DNA from: Hypomesus transpacificus
Taxonomy: Eukaryota; Chordata; Actinopteri; Osmeriformes; Osmeridae
Assembly (NCBI RefSeq): GCF_021917145.1
Contig: NC_061078.1
Coordinates: forward strand, 7,107,076 to 7,171,075
Length of the DNA: 64,000 nt
Reading direction: 5' to 3'
Shown: positions 1 through 11,700 of the stretch, one piece after another
Numbering within the stretch: the stretch's first letter is position 1
Layout: every line of letters begins with the position of its first letter
The notes under the pieces: model-generated
The model's database searches: none
The model's input: only the letters and a program-made list of their open reading frames with translations
What the model was told of the DNA's origin: nothing
Made by a program: the position numbers and the translations under genes

Positions 1-170
1 ATGTCCCACCCCAAGAAGTGATGTAGAGGGCGGAAGCAGAAAGAGAAAGCAAGACAGTGTGTTATGCAGTAGGCAAAATGTGTGTGTGTGCACACCCATA
101 CGCGTTCACATCTAGAGCAATGTACGCGCCATGTACCAGCCAACATGAGGTTGTACGTGTGTTGTAGTAA
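1..170 (-). other. cdh1: cdh1 3' untranslated region (partial)
   Basis: This sequence follows the cdh1 stop codon (TAG, read at 173-171 on the minus strand). I see no polyadenylation signal on the minus strand here, so the 3' UTR probably continues beyond the left edge. It holds a short GT-rich run near 80-92 and no open reading frame worth reporting. Confidence 0.6.
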
Positions 171-3100
171 CTAGAGCATTTCCTCCTCCCCTCCCCCGTA
201 CATGTCGGCCAGCTTCTTGAAGCGCGGGCCCCACTCCTGCATCAGGTCGTAGTCATAGTCTCCGTCAGAAGACGAGGAGTTGAGGGAGGAGAGAGACCCT
301 GCCTCTGAGCCTCCACCTTCATAGTCAAACACCAGAAGAGAGTCGTAGGGAGGGGCTGTGGGGTCATTGTCTGCTGCCTTCAAGTTCTGGACGGAGAGAG
401 AGAGGTCAGGGTAATGTATACTGGGTGGACTTCCTTTGGTAGTGGATTGAACTGCGCTTGGATAAGATACCACATCTTATCTACAATTGTCTTTATAGAA
501 CTTCAAGAGCTCTACAACTTGTTTAGTAAGATCCTGTGAGAGCCCAGTTTTAGGGCTGACTGCAGAATCCCCCTGGAGGAGAACATGGGCAGTGTGATGC
601 AGTGCAGCTGTGGAGAGGTTAAGAGGAGGAACTCACATCTACAATGAAGTTGCCGATGTCTTCAGGGTTGGCAGGGCGGGGCCGGTACGTGGGGGCGTAC
701 GTGAGGGTGGGCTCCACATCGTTCCGGAACACGTCAGGGCGGTTGTCTAGGCCACGGTGGAGCACGCTCAGATCATAGTCCTGGGACAGGAGAGTTTGGG
801 CAAAAACGTAAGAGGCGTCTTTGTACAGTGGAGAAACAGATTTGTCAGGAGTCAGGTGGCTGAGTGGTTAGGGCCAGTAATCCAATGTTTGCTGGTTCGA
901 TTCCCGGCCGTGCCAAATGACGTTGTGTCCTTGGGCAAGGAACTTGACCCTACTTGCCTCAGAGGAATGTCCCTGTACTTACTGCAAATTGCTCTGGATA
1001 AGAGTCTGCTAAATAACTAAATGTCAATGTGCACAAACATGTCTGTCTGTTTGTCTGCCACCACCTACCTGATCGTCCTCTCCGCCTCCCTCCTCGTCAT
1101 AGTAGTAAATGTTGTCTCTGATATCGTCCTCCTGCAGGAGAGGCTCCTTCTTCTCTCCTTTCCTTCTCCTCATGAACATCAGCAACAACAGCACCAGCAC
1201 TGTGACACACAGACGGCAGCATTTGTACATGTGGTTTGTACCAATATCAGTAGCAATACATGCAAGTCTTAACCATCAGGCATCACATGCACACAGATCA
1301 GAGTTCAGTTCACGAGTCAGTCGGTCCACTCACACAGCAGCAGCAGTATGGCTCCCAAGATCCCCAGGATGCCTGGAAGGCCCACACCGGCCTCTCTGAG
1401 GAGGGAACACTGGACATCAGCCCCGGTGCAGTCGCACACTGTGGCCGTAAGAGTGCTGTCCTGCTCCAGGCCCTGGTTGTCCGCCACCCTCAGAACCACT
1501 GTGTAGTCCCCTTGTGCAAGAGAGGTGGTCAGGGACAGGATGATGCCCGTCTCTGCAACGAAAACAACAAGGTATTTCTCATATCAGGCAGGGTAGGTAA
1601 TGTTGTTGAGACCCACCAACACTCCCTGTATTATTACATCCTAGTACTGTTTGTAGAGCTGGCCAGGCTTGACCATAGCTAATGGGGACTTGCTCTTTTT
1701 ACATAGCAGCAGAAAAAACCCTTACAGGCACTGCTATGGATGTATGGAGGGGGTGTGTTCTTTCATGGTACGTACGGGTGTCGTTCATGCTTGCAGTCCA
1801 GTTGTCTTTAGATTGGCCCTGCAGGAAGACTTTGTAGGGGGCGGCAAAGGTCGGGCCGTCCTTGTCAGTGACAGACAGCACATGGGACACAGAATCTTTG
1901 TTGCAGATCCTGATGGAGCGCTCCATGATGATGGGGGCGTTGTCATTCACATCCTCCAGCTGGATCAGCAGTGTGCCTGTTCCTGTGGCCGGGATATCAT
2001 CTGAGGAAGTAGGAAGTATATGAACGAAGGGTATACATAAAATGTAGATTCATAAATAGTTCTGAACTTGAATTTTCAGAGAATCCAGCAGTCTTTCCAG
2101 TGCAAGTTCTTCTGTTCCATCAAACACACTGCTGTTTTCACCTCTGCCCGTCTGCTCCCCTTTGACAGCAAACAGGACAGGAGGAAAACAAGGCTTACCG
2201 TTGTCAACGGCCGCAATGAGTGCCGTGTATTTGCCATCGACCACGAAATGAGACTCCCGGTCCATTTCGTTCTTTACTAGGATTTTACCGTTGTCCTTAT
2301 TTATGCTCAGCCAGCCGGCCATATCATTCTGGATCTTATACCTGTGGAGGGACAAGCCTTTGTAAGACGGGGCATCACTGAACAGCCAGCAGTAAGGCAT
2401 GTAGTGGGGCGTTCCCTCAACTACAACTGATATTACAACTTCAGTTGTGGAAGGGTCAGTGGATCTTACGTGATGGTCTGCTTGCGTGCCGTGTCTGGGT
2501 CGGTGGCAGTGTAGACGGTCAGCTCACTGCCTTTAGCCAGGTCCTCCTTCTTCACCACCAGCTTCTGCACTGGGCTGAAGGCAGGAGCCTCATTCACATC
2601 CTTCACTGTCACCACCACCGTGGCCGTAGCCGTGGGCATGGGAGAGGCGAAGGGCACCGCGTTCACCACGGTAACTAACAGAGTATACCGGCTGACCCTC
2701 TCAAAGTCCAGCTCCTGCCGAGACACAACCCAGGTTGGTAAACTTCATGTACACTGGCAGTTGGAAGCGACAAGCTCGCACTCGTTTACACAAGTCCAGT
2801 CCAACTTAATCCAGTGCGTTACAGGGGTCCTACCTTGACTGTGGTAATAATCCCCTCCTGCTTGCTGGGTCCGGTTGTGACATTAAAGCGGTTGTCGGGG
2901 TCTCCGTCCACGATCCGGAACACAGCAGTCCAGGCCTCAGAGTGGGGGTCGTCCAGGTCGGTTACCTGCATCTTCACCACCTCGGCACCCAGCATGTTCT
3001 CTGGCACCTCAGCAGTGTACTGGGGTTATAGGAGATAAACATGAAGACAGTCGAACCTCTACATCCAAGTCATTCAGACAATCTCCATACATTACTCTCT

Positions 3101-6100
3101 TACACACACACTTACGGTAGGTTGCTCAAACTGAGGTGCGTTGTCGTTGCTATCGGTGACAGTGATAATGGCTTCTCCCATGCCTATCAGCCCATTACCC
3201 TTCATGTCAGCAGCCTGGACCTTCAGCGTGTACTTGGGGTATTTCTGGAAGACAGAGCTGGTGTTATGTTGGTGTCAAGTGAAGCTGCTGCCATGTCCTT
3301 GATTGACCAATAAAATGTTGGCCTATATTAGCCAATGAGGAATTCCAGCAGACCTGCAGTGGAGACCTCACAGCCTATTGGATGTTCCACTGACTGGCTG
3401 TATAACAGGTCTCAGTGGTAGACAGGCTATAACAGGTCTCAGTGACCCAGCACCCACCTCTCTGTCCAGGCCTTGAGACTGGACTCTGATTTGCCCAGAC
3501 GCAGGGTTGATGTCAAACATGTCTGCGTTGGGTAGAGGGGGGTCCTGGCTCAGGATTGTGTAGAAGATATCTGAGTTGGCATTGCCAGGCTCATCCGCAT
3601 CTGTGGCCTCCACCTTCATGAACTCAAAGCCTGTGTATGGGAATGGGAAAGAAAATAGATCAGATTTGCTGCTTTCTCCCAGCACCCAGTTTTTGCTTCA
3701 GATTCACTGACATGTTCACTGTGACTTAGGCTAGTGTAAAGTGTGTTCACCTGTACTGGAAGCTTCAGGGACATTTCCTCGGAAGGGTTCCGGAGGGAAG
3801 ACAGGTTTGTTGTCATTCATGTCTATGACATTGATGATGATGTCCATGGGGGCCTCAGCTGGAGCATCTCCAGTTTTGGCAATAGCTTTAAGCTACACAC
3901 ACACGTTAATCAGAGACTAACTTGATCTTTGATGTTGAAAAAAAATTGATGCGTGTTCAGCCAGTAAGGCATCTGTCCCCAGGCCCCTACCGTGTACTTG
4001 TCCTGCTTCTCTCTGTCCAGGGGCTTGGTCACGTACAGCCATCCAGTATTCCTGTCGATGGTGAACAGTTTCTCAGGGGGCTGATCTGCTCCTGGGCCTT
4101 GAATTTGGTACTGAACCGGTGCTTCCTTATCGCTGTCTGACCGGATCTAAAAACACAGATACATCAGAATGATCTTATCAGAGACTGCAAAGACTTATAT
4201 AAAATCACATTTTCCTTGGAGACAGACTCTTGATGCATTTGATTTGCCTCACAGATTGCATTTCAGGAACTGGCCTCATTCCAGTGGGTAACGGAATCAA
4301 GTGCACCAAGTATTTTCAAGTAGTACAGTAACACAATATCTGCTATGAGGTCTAGCCATCTTACCTGCACCATCGGCTTAGGAAAGGGTCCTCTGTCGTT
4401 CTCCGGGAAGTTGATCGGAGGGACGACCCAGGCCCTCTTCTGCCTGTTTAGCCCTGGCCGGGCCTTGGGAAAGAACAGCACAGGCAGGTGCTCTCTGGAA
4501 CTTTCTGGAGCCTAGTGAAAAAGTACACAGTATCATTACACACGCCCACACGGGGAAGGGGAGGGGGGCATCTGAAATTGCCTGGTCTACCCAACATTAG
4601 TTTAACTGCTCACAAGGAAAAGTGACATGACTCAACAGGCCCAGCAGGGGGAGGTATTGGGTAAGAAATGATTGCAGTATTTAGGCAGACAAGTGTTTAG
4701 CAATTAGTTTCACTTGGTGATGGTGAAGTTCCTGAATTGCTCTAAAACAAGGGACATTTTCAGTAAAAGGACTTGCTCCATGAGTTTGTACATGAGCAGG
4801 TTATACTACATCTGTTCAACATGAAGATAAAGGAACTTCACCATCAAGAAGTGAAACCAGCTGCTAAATACTTGTTTATGAAACTAGGCAACTATATAAA
4901 TGATGCATAGCTCGAGCTCTGTTTGACTGTACCTGTTTAGGAGTTGCAGAGGCCAAATCAATGGGCTGCACCTCCTCAGGTGTCTGATTCAGATGAATAG
5001 GGTGGCTGTCGTGATGGATTTTATGGTTCTTGTGACCATGGTGGTCCTGGTTGTTGGGCCCACTGTGGTCTTTGTGACCGTGACCATGGGGGTCCTGGTG
5101 ACCTTCACCATGGGGGTCCTGGTGACCGTGACCATGGGGGTCCTGGTGACCGTGACCATGGGGGTCCTGGTGACCGTGACCATGGGGGTCCTGGTGACCG
5201 TGACCATGGGGGTCCTGGTGACCGTGACCATGGTGCTCCCTGGCCTGCAGCACCACCCTAGCAGTGACGGTCATCTTCCTGCCCAGTGAGTCCCAGACGT
5301 GGATGGAGAAATCCTTGTGCTCGCTGTGAAGAGCCACCTGCCGCTTCACCTTTACAGTGCCATCAGACTCCACCCTGAAGCGCTTGTCCTCTGTGTTAAA
5401 CCAGAAGCGCTTCCGTCCTGTGCAGTCGTCAAACCCCACTGGAACACAGACAGGTGCAGGAGTTAGAGCACACAGAAACCCTGACACATGGAATAACCAC
5501 AGACAAAGGAACATTACTTTCTTAAAATGTAAATACTTTTGAATGCCGCCATCAATGTTTTAGCTTTTGAAAATTGGCTTGCACTGCATCATGGACAAAC
5601 CTGTTTGACTGCCATGTCAACTAGTGAATTTAGGAATGGAGTGACAATTTTAAAATGGAGGAAAGTGTCCGAGCTAGGATCTTACAGCTGTGACAAATAT
5701 TACTCACGAAAACAACTAATATGTCTGACAGCCACATGCCGACACAATCATTCATCCTTCCTCCACCTTCACAGTACAGTCATGACTGCTGGGAATCAAA
5801 CTGGTCTCCCACAGGAGGGTGTGCAGCTGACTGTCCATTAGAAACCTCTGGACAGGAAGGAATTAACCACAGAGATAAGTTAATGGTTGGACTACGGGTC
5901 AGGATACGACCTGAGGCTGAGAGCCTAAATAGCTTTTCCACACAACTGGCCCTACACCACTCATGTTCAGTCATACAAGACCGGTAGGACTGGAGTCCTA
6001 TACGAGTGGTCCTGGTTTGGCCTGCCAGACAACTAGACTGGTCGGGTAGAGAGTGTGTGTAAGCACTTCTAAACAGACAAGATCGATCCACCAGGTATAT

Positions 6101-8537
6101 AAAATGTTTACACCCTCTGCCTTACTCAAGAGTTCAGACTCAAACCTAGGCCTGTCAGGTCCTCTGAAACAGGAGAATATGCCCCATGCTTTGTTCCCAC
6201 CGGGGACTTGTGTTCTTGTGAAACAGCACTCCTCTTAACACGCATGGGGGAACCAACCAAGCAGCGGTTCTGACAGGGTGAAGGGAACTCCTCCAAAGCC
6301 CACAAATGGCTGTTAATAGCAGCTTTGTTGCCCAACCCTGTCCCCTGATATGGACGACTCCAGGAGTCAGAAGTGAAACCAAACAAGAATAGTTGTCTGA
6401 CACCCAGGCAAGACTCACCACCACAGCAGGTCGGGGAAAGTACCTAACGACCCGCTCAGTCACACAGAGCAGAAGATCAGTAAGAAGTCATTTCTGGGAA
6501 TCAGGAGGAGGATTGGGTTGAATGAACAATGCCTCCTCCTCATCCAGTACCAAGTTTTCAGCATTAAATATTCTCGTTAGCAACACCTACAGACCCGACT
6601 GTTCAAACCACAGGAAGTTGTCCCAGTGTGACTAAAAACAGGAGGATCCAAGGCTCTGTACCAACACTCATTGTAAGAACTTAGTCTCTCGATAGTGACA
6701 TCACACATGCTTCACCATTCCATTCATTAAACTTTCAGACCAGTTCCCACACCAATGATCATGTGGAGTGCAAGGTATTGGTTTATTTTAATGGGTGGCT
6801 TGACCCCTTAACCCTTGGCTTAGGTGAGGCTGAATGAGACCACCCACATGAGTCCAGACCAGAAAATGTACCCAGTGTAACTGCAGGACAGAGACAAGAT
6901 AAGGCAAACTCCAGGAAAAACTGAATTGCCTTAGACATGCTGTAGAGCAGGGGTGGCAAACCCTGGTCCTCGAGAGCCTCAGTCCTGCATGTTTTAGATG
7001 TTTCCCTGCTCCAGCACACCTGATTCAAATAAACGGTCATTCTCAGGCTTGGATAACGACCATTCATTTGAATCAGGTGTGCAGGAGCAGGGAAACATCC
7101 AAAACATGCAGGACTGAGGCTCTCGAGGACCAGGGTTGGCCACCCCTGCTGTAGAGAGTGGGCAGGTAGCATGGTCTTCTGGCCAGCTGCCCCTTTACAA
7201 ACACCATCCTCTCATCAAAGGGAGTTAGTTACTGGAGGGCTCTGGGAGGCACGGTAGAACACTTGAGATTTCCAGAAAACAGACTTGGTTGTGTCCCTTT
7301 AATACCCTCTGGCCAAACAGCTGACACCCATGAACAAATACACACACTGACGAAGCCACCACACTTCCACATTGACAGTGACAAGGCATGTTGCAATGAT
7401 AATACATTCAAATAATGCAATTGATGGCAGTTTAGTTGCAAGTCACAGACACCAGGATACAGATTGCCTGGCGCTGAGATTATCAGGCTGAGGAGACAAG
7501 AGCTGGTGTTGTGACTGGATGACTGTACAAGGTGAACGGCTACACAACCAGTCCTGAAGGCCATTTCCCAGACAAGACAAACACCAAACACACCGACCCT
7601 GTGGCTTAGTAGACACTCAAGTATGTGTAAAAACTAATTATGATATTGGATTCCTTTTACATTATGGTTGAACAAACCCAGAGGTAACCGACAGAATATC
7701 AAATTAGTAGACAGGCTACATGAACACATTCATTGTAAGAGTACAAAACATTGAATGTATCCTTTTTTTTTAACATTCTAACATAAGGGGACCACCTTTG
7801 AGTGGTTTAGAATTCAAAGGGGATCACATGAGATGAAGTCTCTCATAATATTATGTATCAGACCGGAAGGCCCTTACCTTTGCCCAGGACTCTGCCCTGT
7901 TGGAGAAGCCTTCGCTCCACTTTGAAAATCAACATGTCTGCTTCGAAACCCGGCCGACATGCCGACTCCTTTGATGACCCAGGCGCAAAAGCCTGACACG
8001 AAACAAATATGCTTAGAAAACATAGGGACCATCTCTTACATTTTAAATAAATCATTAGGTCTATCAAAAGAACTTTCAAAAGGTTATAAAACAAACATTA
8101 CATGTCAAAATGTTTACTGCAATAAAAACAAAGAGCTTTAGTTCATGGGGGGAAAAAAACTAGACCGAGGACAGAAATTGGGTGACATGTCAATATGACA
8201 TTTGATATAAAGTAGGCTACATATCAGGATTCTCGGTTTCGTCAATCATTTTAACTCGTATTGCCCCCATTCCTTAGGCTACATGATTGTACTATATTGA
8301 AAAACGTTTAAGATTATGGGCTTCGGGTTAACAATGTCACGGATTTTTAAACAAATCACAATGAACAATTTAGTCAATGATTTGACAATGTACAAAAGTA
8401 GGCTACGACTTTCTCCACAGTAACCACTACCACAAAATAATAAAAAAAAAAAATTAAAAAAAAAAAGAGAAAGCATAGATAAGTCTTACCTGGAGACAAA
8501 AAAAGACGCCTAAAAGCGTGAACTTAAAGGTCCTCAT
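171..8537 (-). CDS. cdh1: E-cadherin (cadherin-1), 16 coding exons
   Basis: This is a classical type I cadherin, the calcium-dependent adhesion receptor of epithelial adherens junctions. The exons on the minus strand are 8537-8490, 7992-7878, 5438-4933, 4511-4365, 4146-3991, 3892-3751, 3630-3458, 3244-3116, 3019-2834, 2714-2470, 2341-2199, 2000-1776, 1552-1334, 1199-1069, 780-637 and 386-171. They join in frame to 974 residues, and the count matches the 16 exons of mammalian CDH1. A signal peptide (about residues 1-17) is followed by a prodomain with a long His-rich repeat, a furin site RQKR (residues 246-249), mature start AWVVPP with Trp2, five EC repeats with DxNDN-type calcium motifs, a membrane segment near 795-822, and a tail of about 150 residues. 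The tail carries the p120-catenin juxtamembrane motif ([10 protein letters not shown]) and the beta-catenin region ending [18 protein letters not shown]. The mature chain is about 725 residues, as in mammals. Confidence 0.96.
851..1029 (+). mobile_element. tRNA-derived SINE in cdh1 intron 14
   Basis: The insert has a perfect Pol III A box (TGGCTGAGTGG at 857-867) and a perfect B box (GGTTCGATTCC at 894-904). A tRNA-unrelated body follows, and the tail (GATAAGAGTCTGCTAAATAA) is of the kind shared by many fish SINEs and LINE partners. It lies in the intron between cdh1 exons 15 and 14, antisense to cdh1. The boundaries are approximate because no clear target-site duplication was found. Confidence 0.8.
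5074..5232 (-). repeat. cdh1: 24-bp coding minisatellite in cdh1 exon 3
   Basis: Near-identical 24-bp units encode the octapeptide HGHGHQDP, read on the minus strand. Five exact peptide copies are followed by diverging ones ([16 protein letters not shown]), then by more loosely His-rich sequence. The repeat sits in the prodomain, after the strand-rich part and before the furin site, so it should be removed from the mature protein. It explains why exon 3 is 506 nt, against about 224 nt in mammals. Confidence 0.93.
5439..7877 (-). other. cdh1 intron 2, no gene
   Basis: This is the largest cdh1 intron. It contains the MITE at 6948-7148. Otherwise I see only unique-looking sequence with short open frames that match no family I recognise. 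In mammals intron 2 of CDH1 is also the largest and carries enhancers. Whether that holds here cannot be read from sequence alone. Confidence 0.7.
6948..7148. mobile_element. Palindromic MITE, hAT-like, with 8-bp target duplication
   Basis: The element begins CAGGGGTGG and ends CCACCCCTG. Its two arms of roughly 90 bp are near-complete inverted copies of each other. It is flanked by an exact 8-bp direct repeat, CTGTAGAG, at 6940-6947 and 7149-7156. An 8-bp duplication and CAGGGG-type ends fit a non-autonomous hAT element. It has no coding capacity and sits in cdh1 intron 2. Confidence 0.85.
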
Positions 8538-8780
8538 CTGATATATTCCTTGGTGTAAAACAATAGTAGAAAGGCTTTTTGAGAATGAAAGTATTCCTTT
8601 GCCGCTCCGCTTGTACAGGAATAGCTTCCTTGTTCAAAAGCGGTCTTTCGTACACTGCAGCTAAATCAGTTCGATGGGTTTCAGCAGGTAGAACTGAATG
8701 ACGTATAAGTGCAGGTGGCCTCGCCCATCCGCCAAATTCCAAGTATGGTCATGAGCGATCGCCAGCACCTACGGACACAG
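8538..8780 (-). promoter_or_regulatory. cdh1: cdh1 5' UTR and putative core promoter
   Basis: This region lies immediately upstream of the cdh1 start codon (8537-8535). An E-box CAGGTG is at 8712-8717, about 175 bp upstream of the ATG. A TATA-like TTATAC is nearby on the minus strand (about 8702-8707). In mammals, CAGGTG E-boxes in the CDH1 promoter are the sites through which Snail and ZEB repressors act. The transcription start is not known here, so the promoter assignment is inferred from position. Confidence 0.4.
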
Positions 8781-11700
8781 GTAACTCAAAAATACTAAAC
8801 AGGAACACACTGGAATGCTAGTCAAACCAAGGTTCCTGCTGAAATAATACCAATCGAGAAAGGGATTGGAAGCATTAATTCAGGAACCAACACGCTAATA
8901 CTGAACTGACAGATGTTCTGCTTAGGCTGCAACCCAAGTTCTATTTTACACTAGGCTATAAAAACATTTGCAGTCTTTGACAACGTATTTTTGGGAGTTG
9001 TTCATGTTGTTCATAATATAGAGTGTAGATCCATAAATGCTTATTTGTAATGTAAAATACAATGTATTTGGTTTTAAAAAATCTCTACAGAACGAGTAGG
9101 AAGGTATTCCTCCAGACTGTATTTCCTCAGTGTCAACTAAGACCCATTATACAAGAACAGACAGATATCCTACCCTGCTATTCCACTGCTCTCAAAGGAG
9201 CCATTTAGATGACTCCTCTACCACAGACTATCACAAAGCCTGCTCTTCTCTGACACATTTGGTCATGTTAACAGCTGGTTTTGAAGAATCAAACTAAGAC
9301 GCTCTGCAACCCGTTGGTGACACCTTGTTTTCTGAGCTTGAGTAGTTAACCTGTTAATATGTCAAAGTGATATGTACTGAAAATAACATAGGCAAGATGA
9401 ATCATCAGTGCCGTTAACGAGTCAGGATTCGTTTAAATTAAAAAAATGTAGGCCAGATTCAAAGACAGATGAATGAAGACGTTTCTAAAAGCCACTGCAA
9501 GATGCCGAAGGGTGGTGTCTCACGACTCACGATTCAGAATCATGCATTGCTGTGGGTAGGTTTGCTCGGCCGCCAGGGCAATAAGCATGGACAAGTTGCT
9601 TGCTTTATTAATCTTAACTGGACCACTGCCAGGGTGACAGGGGTTGCTTGAGTTAGCTGGATAGCTGACTAGAAGTGCCTGAGGCTAATGTAAGCTATTG
9701 ATAGCATAATCACATTACAGCAGCATATCATCTTCGGTCACAACTTCAGCGACCTTCGACTTCACAGAGTTCATTAGATCATGAGTTTAAACTGTGATGA
9801 TCACTAGCAAGATTATAACTCGTGGCCTGAGGGGTGGAGGGGATGCTTTGGCTAAGCATGCACACTTCCTGCAACAAGGCAAGGGTAAGCTAGCAACACT
9901 ACAACCAACAACTCCAACCCTGTGTAGATTAACCTCAAAACATTTTGTTATCAGCCCTCCAAAATCGAATCAAAAATGTAATTTAATGTCTAATTTATTA
10001 AATACAACGTTTTGGCTCCATGTTTTACAACTCACCATTAATAACTTAGCTGTCAAAGTGATTAATTTCGTTAGCAGGCCAACTTGATTGCAGAATGAGA
10101 GACAGGACAGAGGCAGATCTGATTCTAGCATTATGTCATTTATGTGGGTGCGTGCTGGCAGTATGGTCTAAAAGCGCGGGTTATTTGGGGAATGGACAAA
10201 AGTTTTCGCTTTGTAGGGTCTACAGTGACCAAACCAATTTATGAAATAAATCAAAGAAATTACATGCGAAATGCAACTCCGTTGTCGGTGCACGCACCCC
10301 CTTAGATGGAGAAATTATCAGATTACAATGTCACTTAGCTTGCTAGCATTAAATTACATTTTTTGAGCAATTTAGAGATCTTATCTTCTCTTCCGTCCAA
10401 CTAGAATTTGAGCTAGAACAGAGAACGTTTCTTCCGACCTCATCAATGGACAATGAACACATGCATTTGTGTGGTTATTTGGCAAAAATGAACTGTGAAG
10501 GTTAGAAAATATATGTAGGCCTAATGTTGAGACCAACTGGTATGCATATCTAACTGGCTTTGTCACTACGCAGTAGGCCTAGCTCTTGTAGAGTCATATT
10601 CTGATTCTTTATATATATTAGACATATTCGACCAGTCATGATGCATACAATAAACTGTAGGCCTATGCCCTCCAGCTTGGCAGAGTTCTTTATCGGTTCT
10701 AGCCACTGTCGATGGTTCTAGCTTAAGGTTAAATTTGTATCCAGCGTGTGAGACTTGTCTTCACACAGTAGGCCTGATATCCTTCAGAATGTTACCCTTT
10801 CTTTCTCAGCCTCCCCTGAAGAACAGTGTTTAGTCCACCTCTTATCCAGACAGGAATGTATAACAATCTCCTTGTGTCTCTGCTCTAAGCAATCTACTCA
10901 GCCCACTGAACCCCTATAACCTTAGAGCTAACCTTGACTTGAACTAATTAAGAGAGAATGACTCCCCCTAGCTAGGCCAGGAGGGGAGGATGAGTAGTTG
11001 AGGTCAGAGGGGAGGAAGGAGTGGAGAGAAAAAGAGTAAAAGAAGGAGGCAGAGAGATGAAGGTCGGGGGTTTAGGAAAATAGGGAGGGAGGCTTAGACT
11101 GAGATCAAGGTGGAGGTGTGTGAAAAGAGGGATGGGGAAAGAAGGAGGTTTTGAGGAAAGGAGGAAAGGATGCAAACAGAAACAGACTGGTGGAGGAGTA
11201 TGAGTTAATAATTTGTTATCACCATACAACATACATTAACCCCTTCACCAGAGTATAAACTTTGAGCAGGAAGTCGAGCACAGCGAACAACTCAGAATCC
11301 AACTTTACTTTTACAATATGTGAGTCAGTGAATACATCATCACTATCACCAAGCCCTAACCCGTCATCTCCACCATTACAGCCTAATGTTTAATGTTACT
11401 AAAGCTCAACAATGACCACTGTCTGTAAACCCATTGAACATATTTTAGGCTACCTGACAACAACAGCATGAAATACAAGTGTGGTTGACACAGAACAGTG
11501 TGTGGTTCTACTGCTTGTGATGAGGGGGTGGTCTGTGTGCCTTCATTCAGAGTCTGAAGCATCTGATGACAGAAAGACTCCAAGCTTGTTGATGTGACTA
11601 AGTCACTAACAGGAAATCTCTGGAAATTTGACACTCATAAACCGACTAATGTGAGAGTCACAGACAAGTATCTGATCTCATACATACATTTGATGGATAC

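Noticed and set aside
894-904. tRNA gene at the B box in cdh1 intron 14 (and at 56864)
   Set aside because: The sequences do not fold as complete tRNAs and continue into a SINE body.
4993-5289. Open frames in other phases of the cdh1 minisatellite (poly TMGVLV and similar)
   Set aside because: The 24-bp unit keeps all frames open. Only the minus-strand HGHGHQDP frame belongs to a spliced gene.
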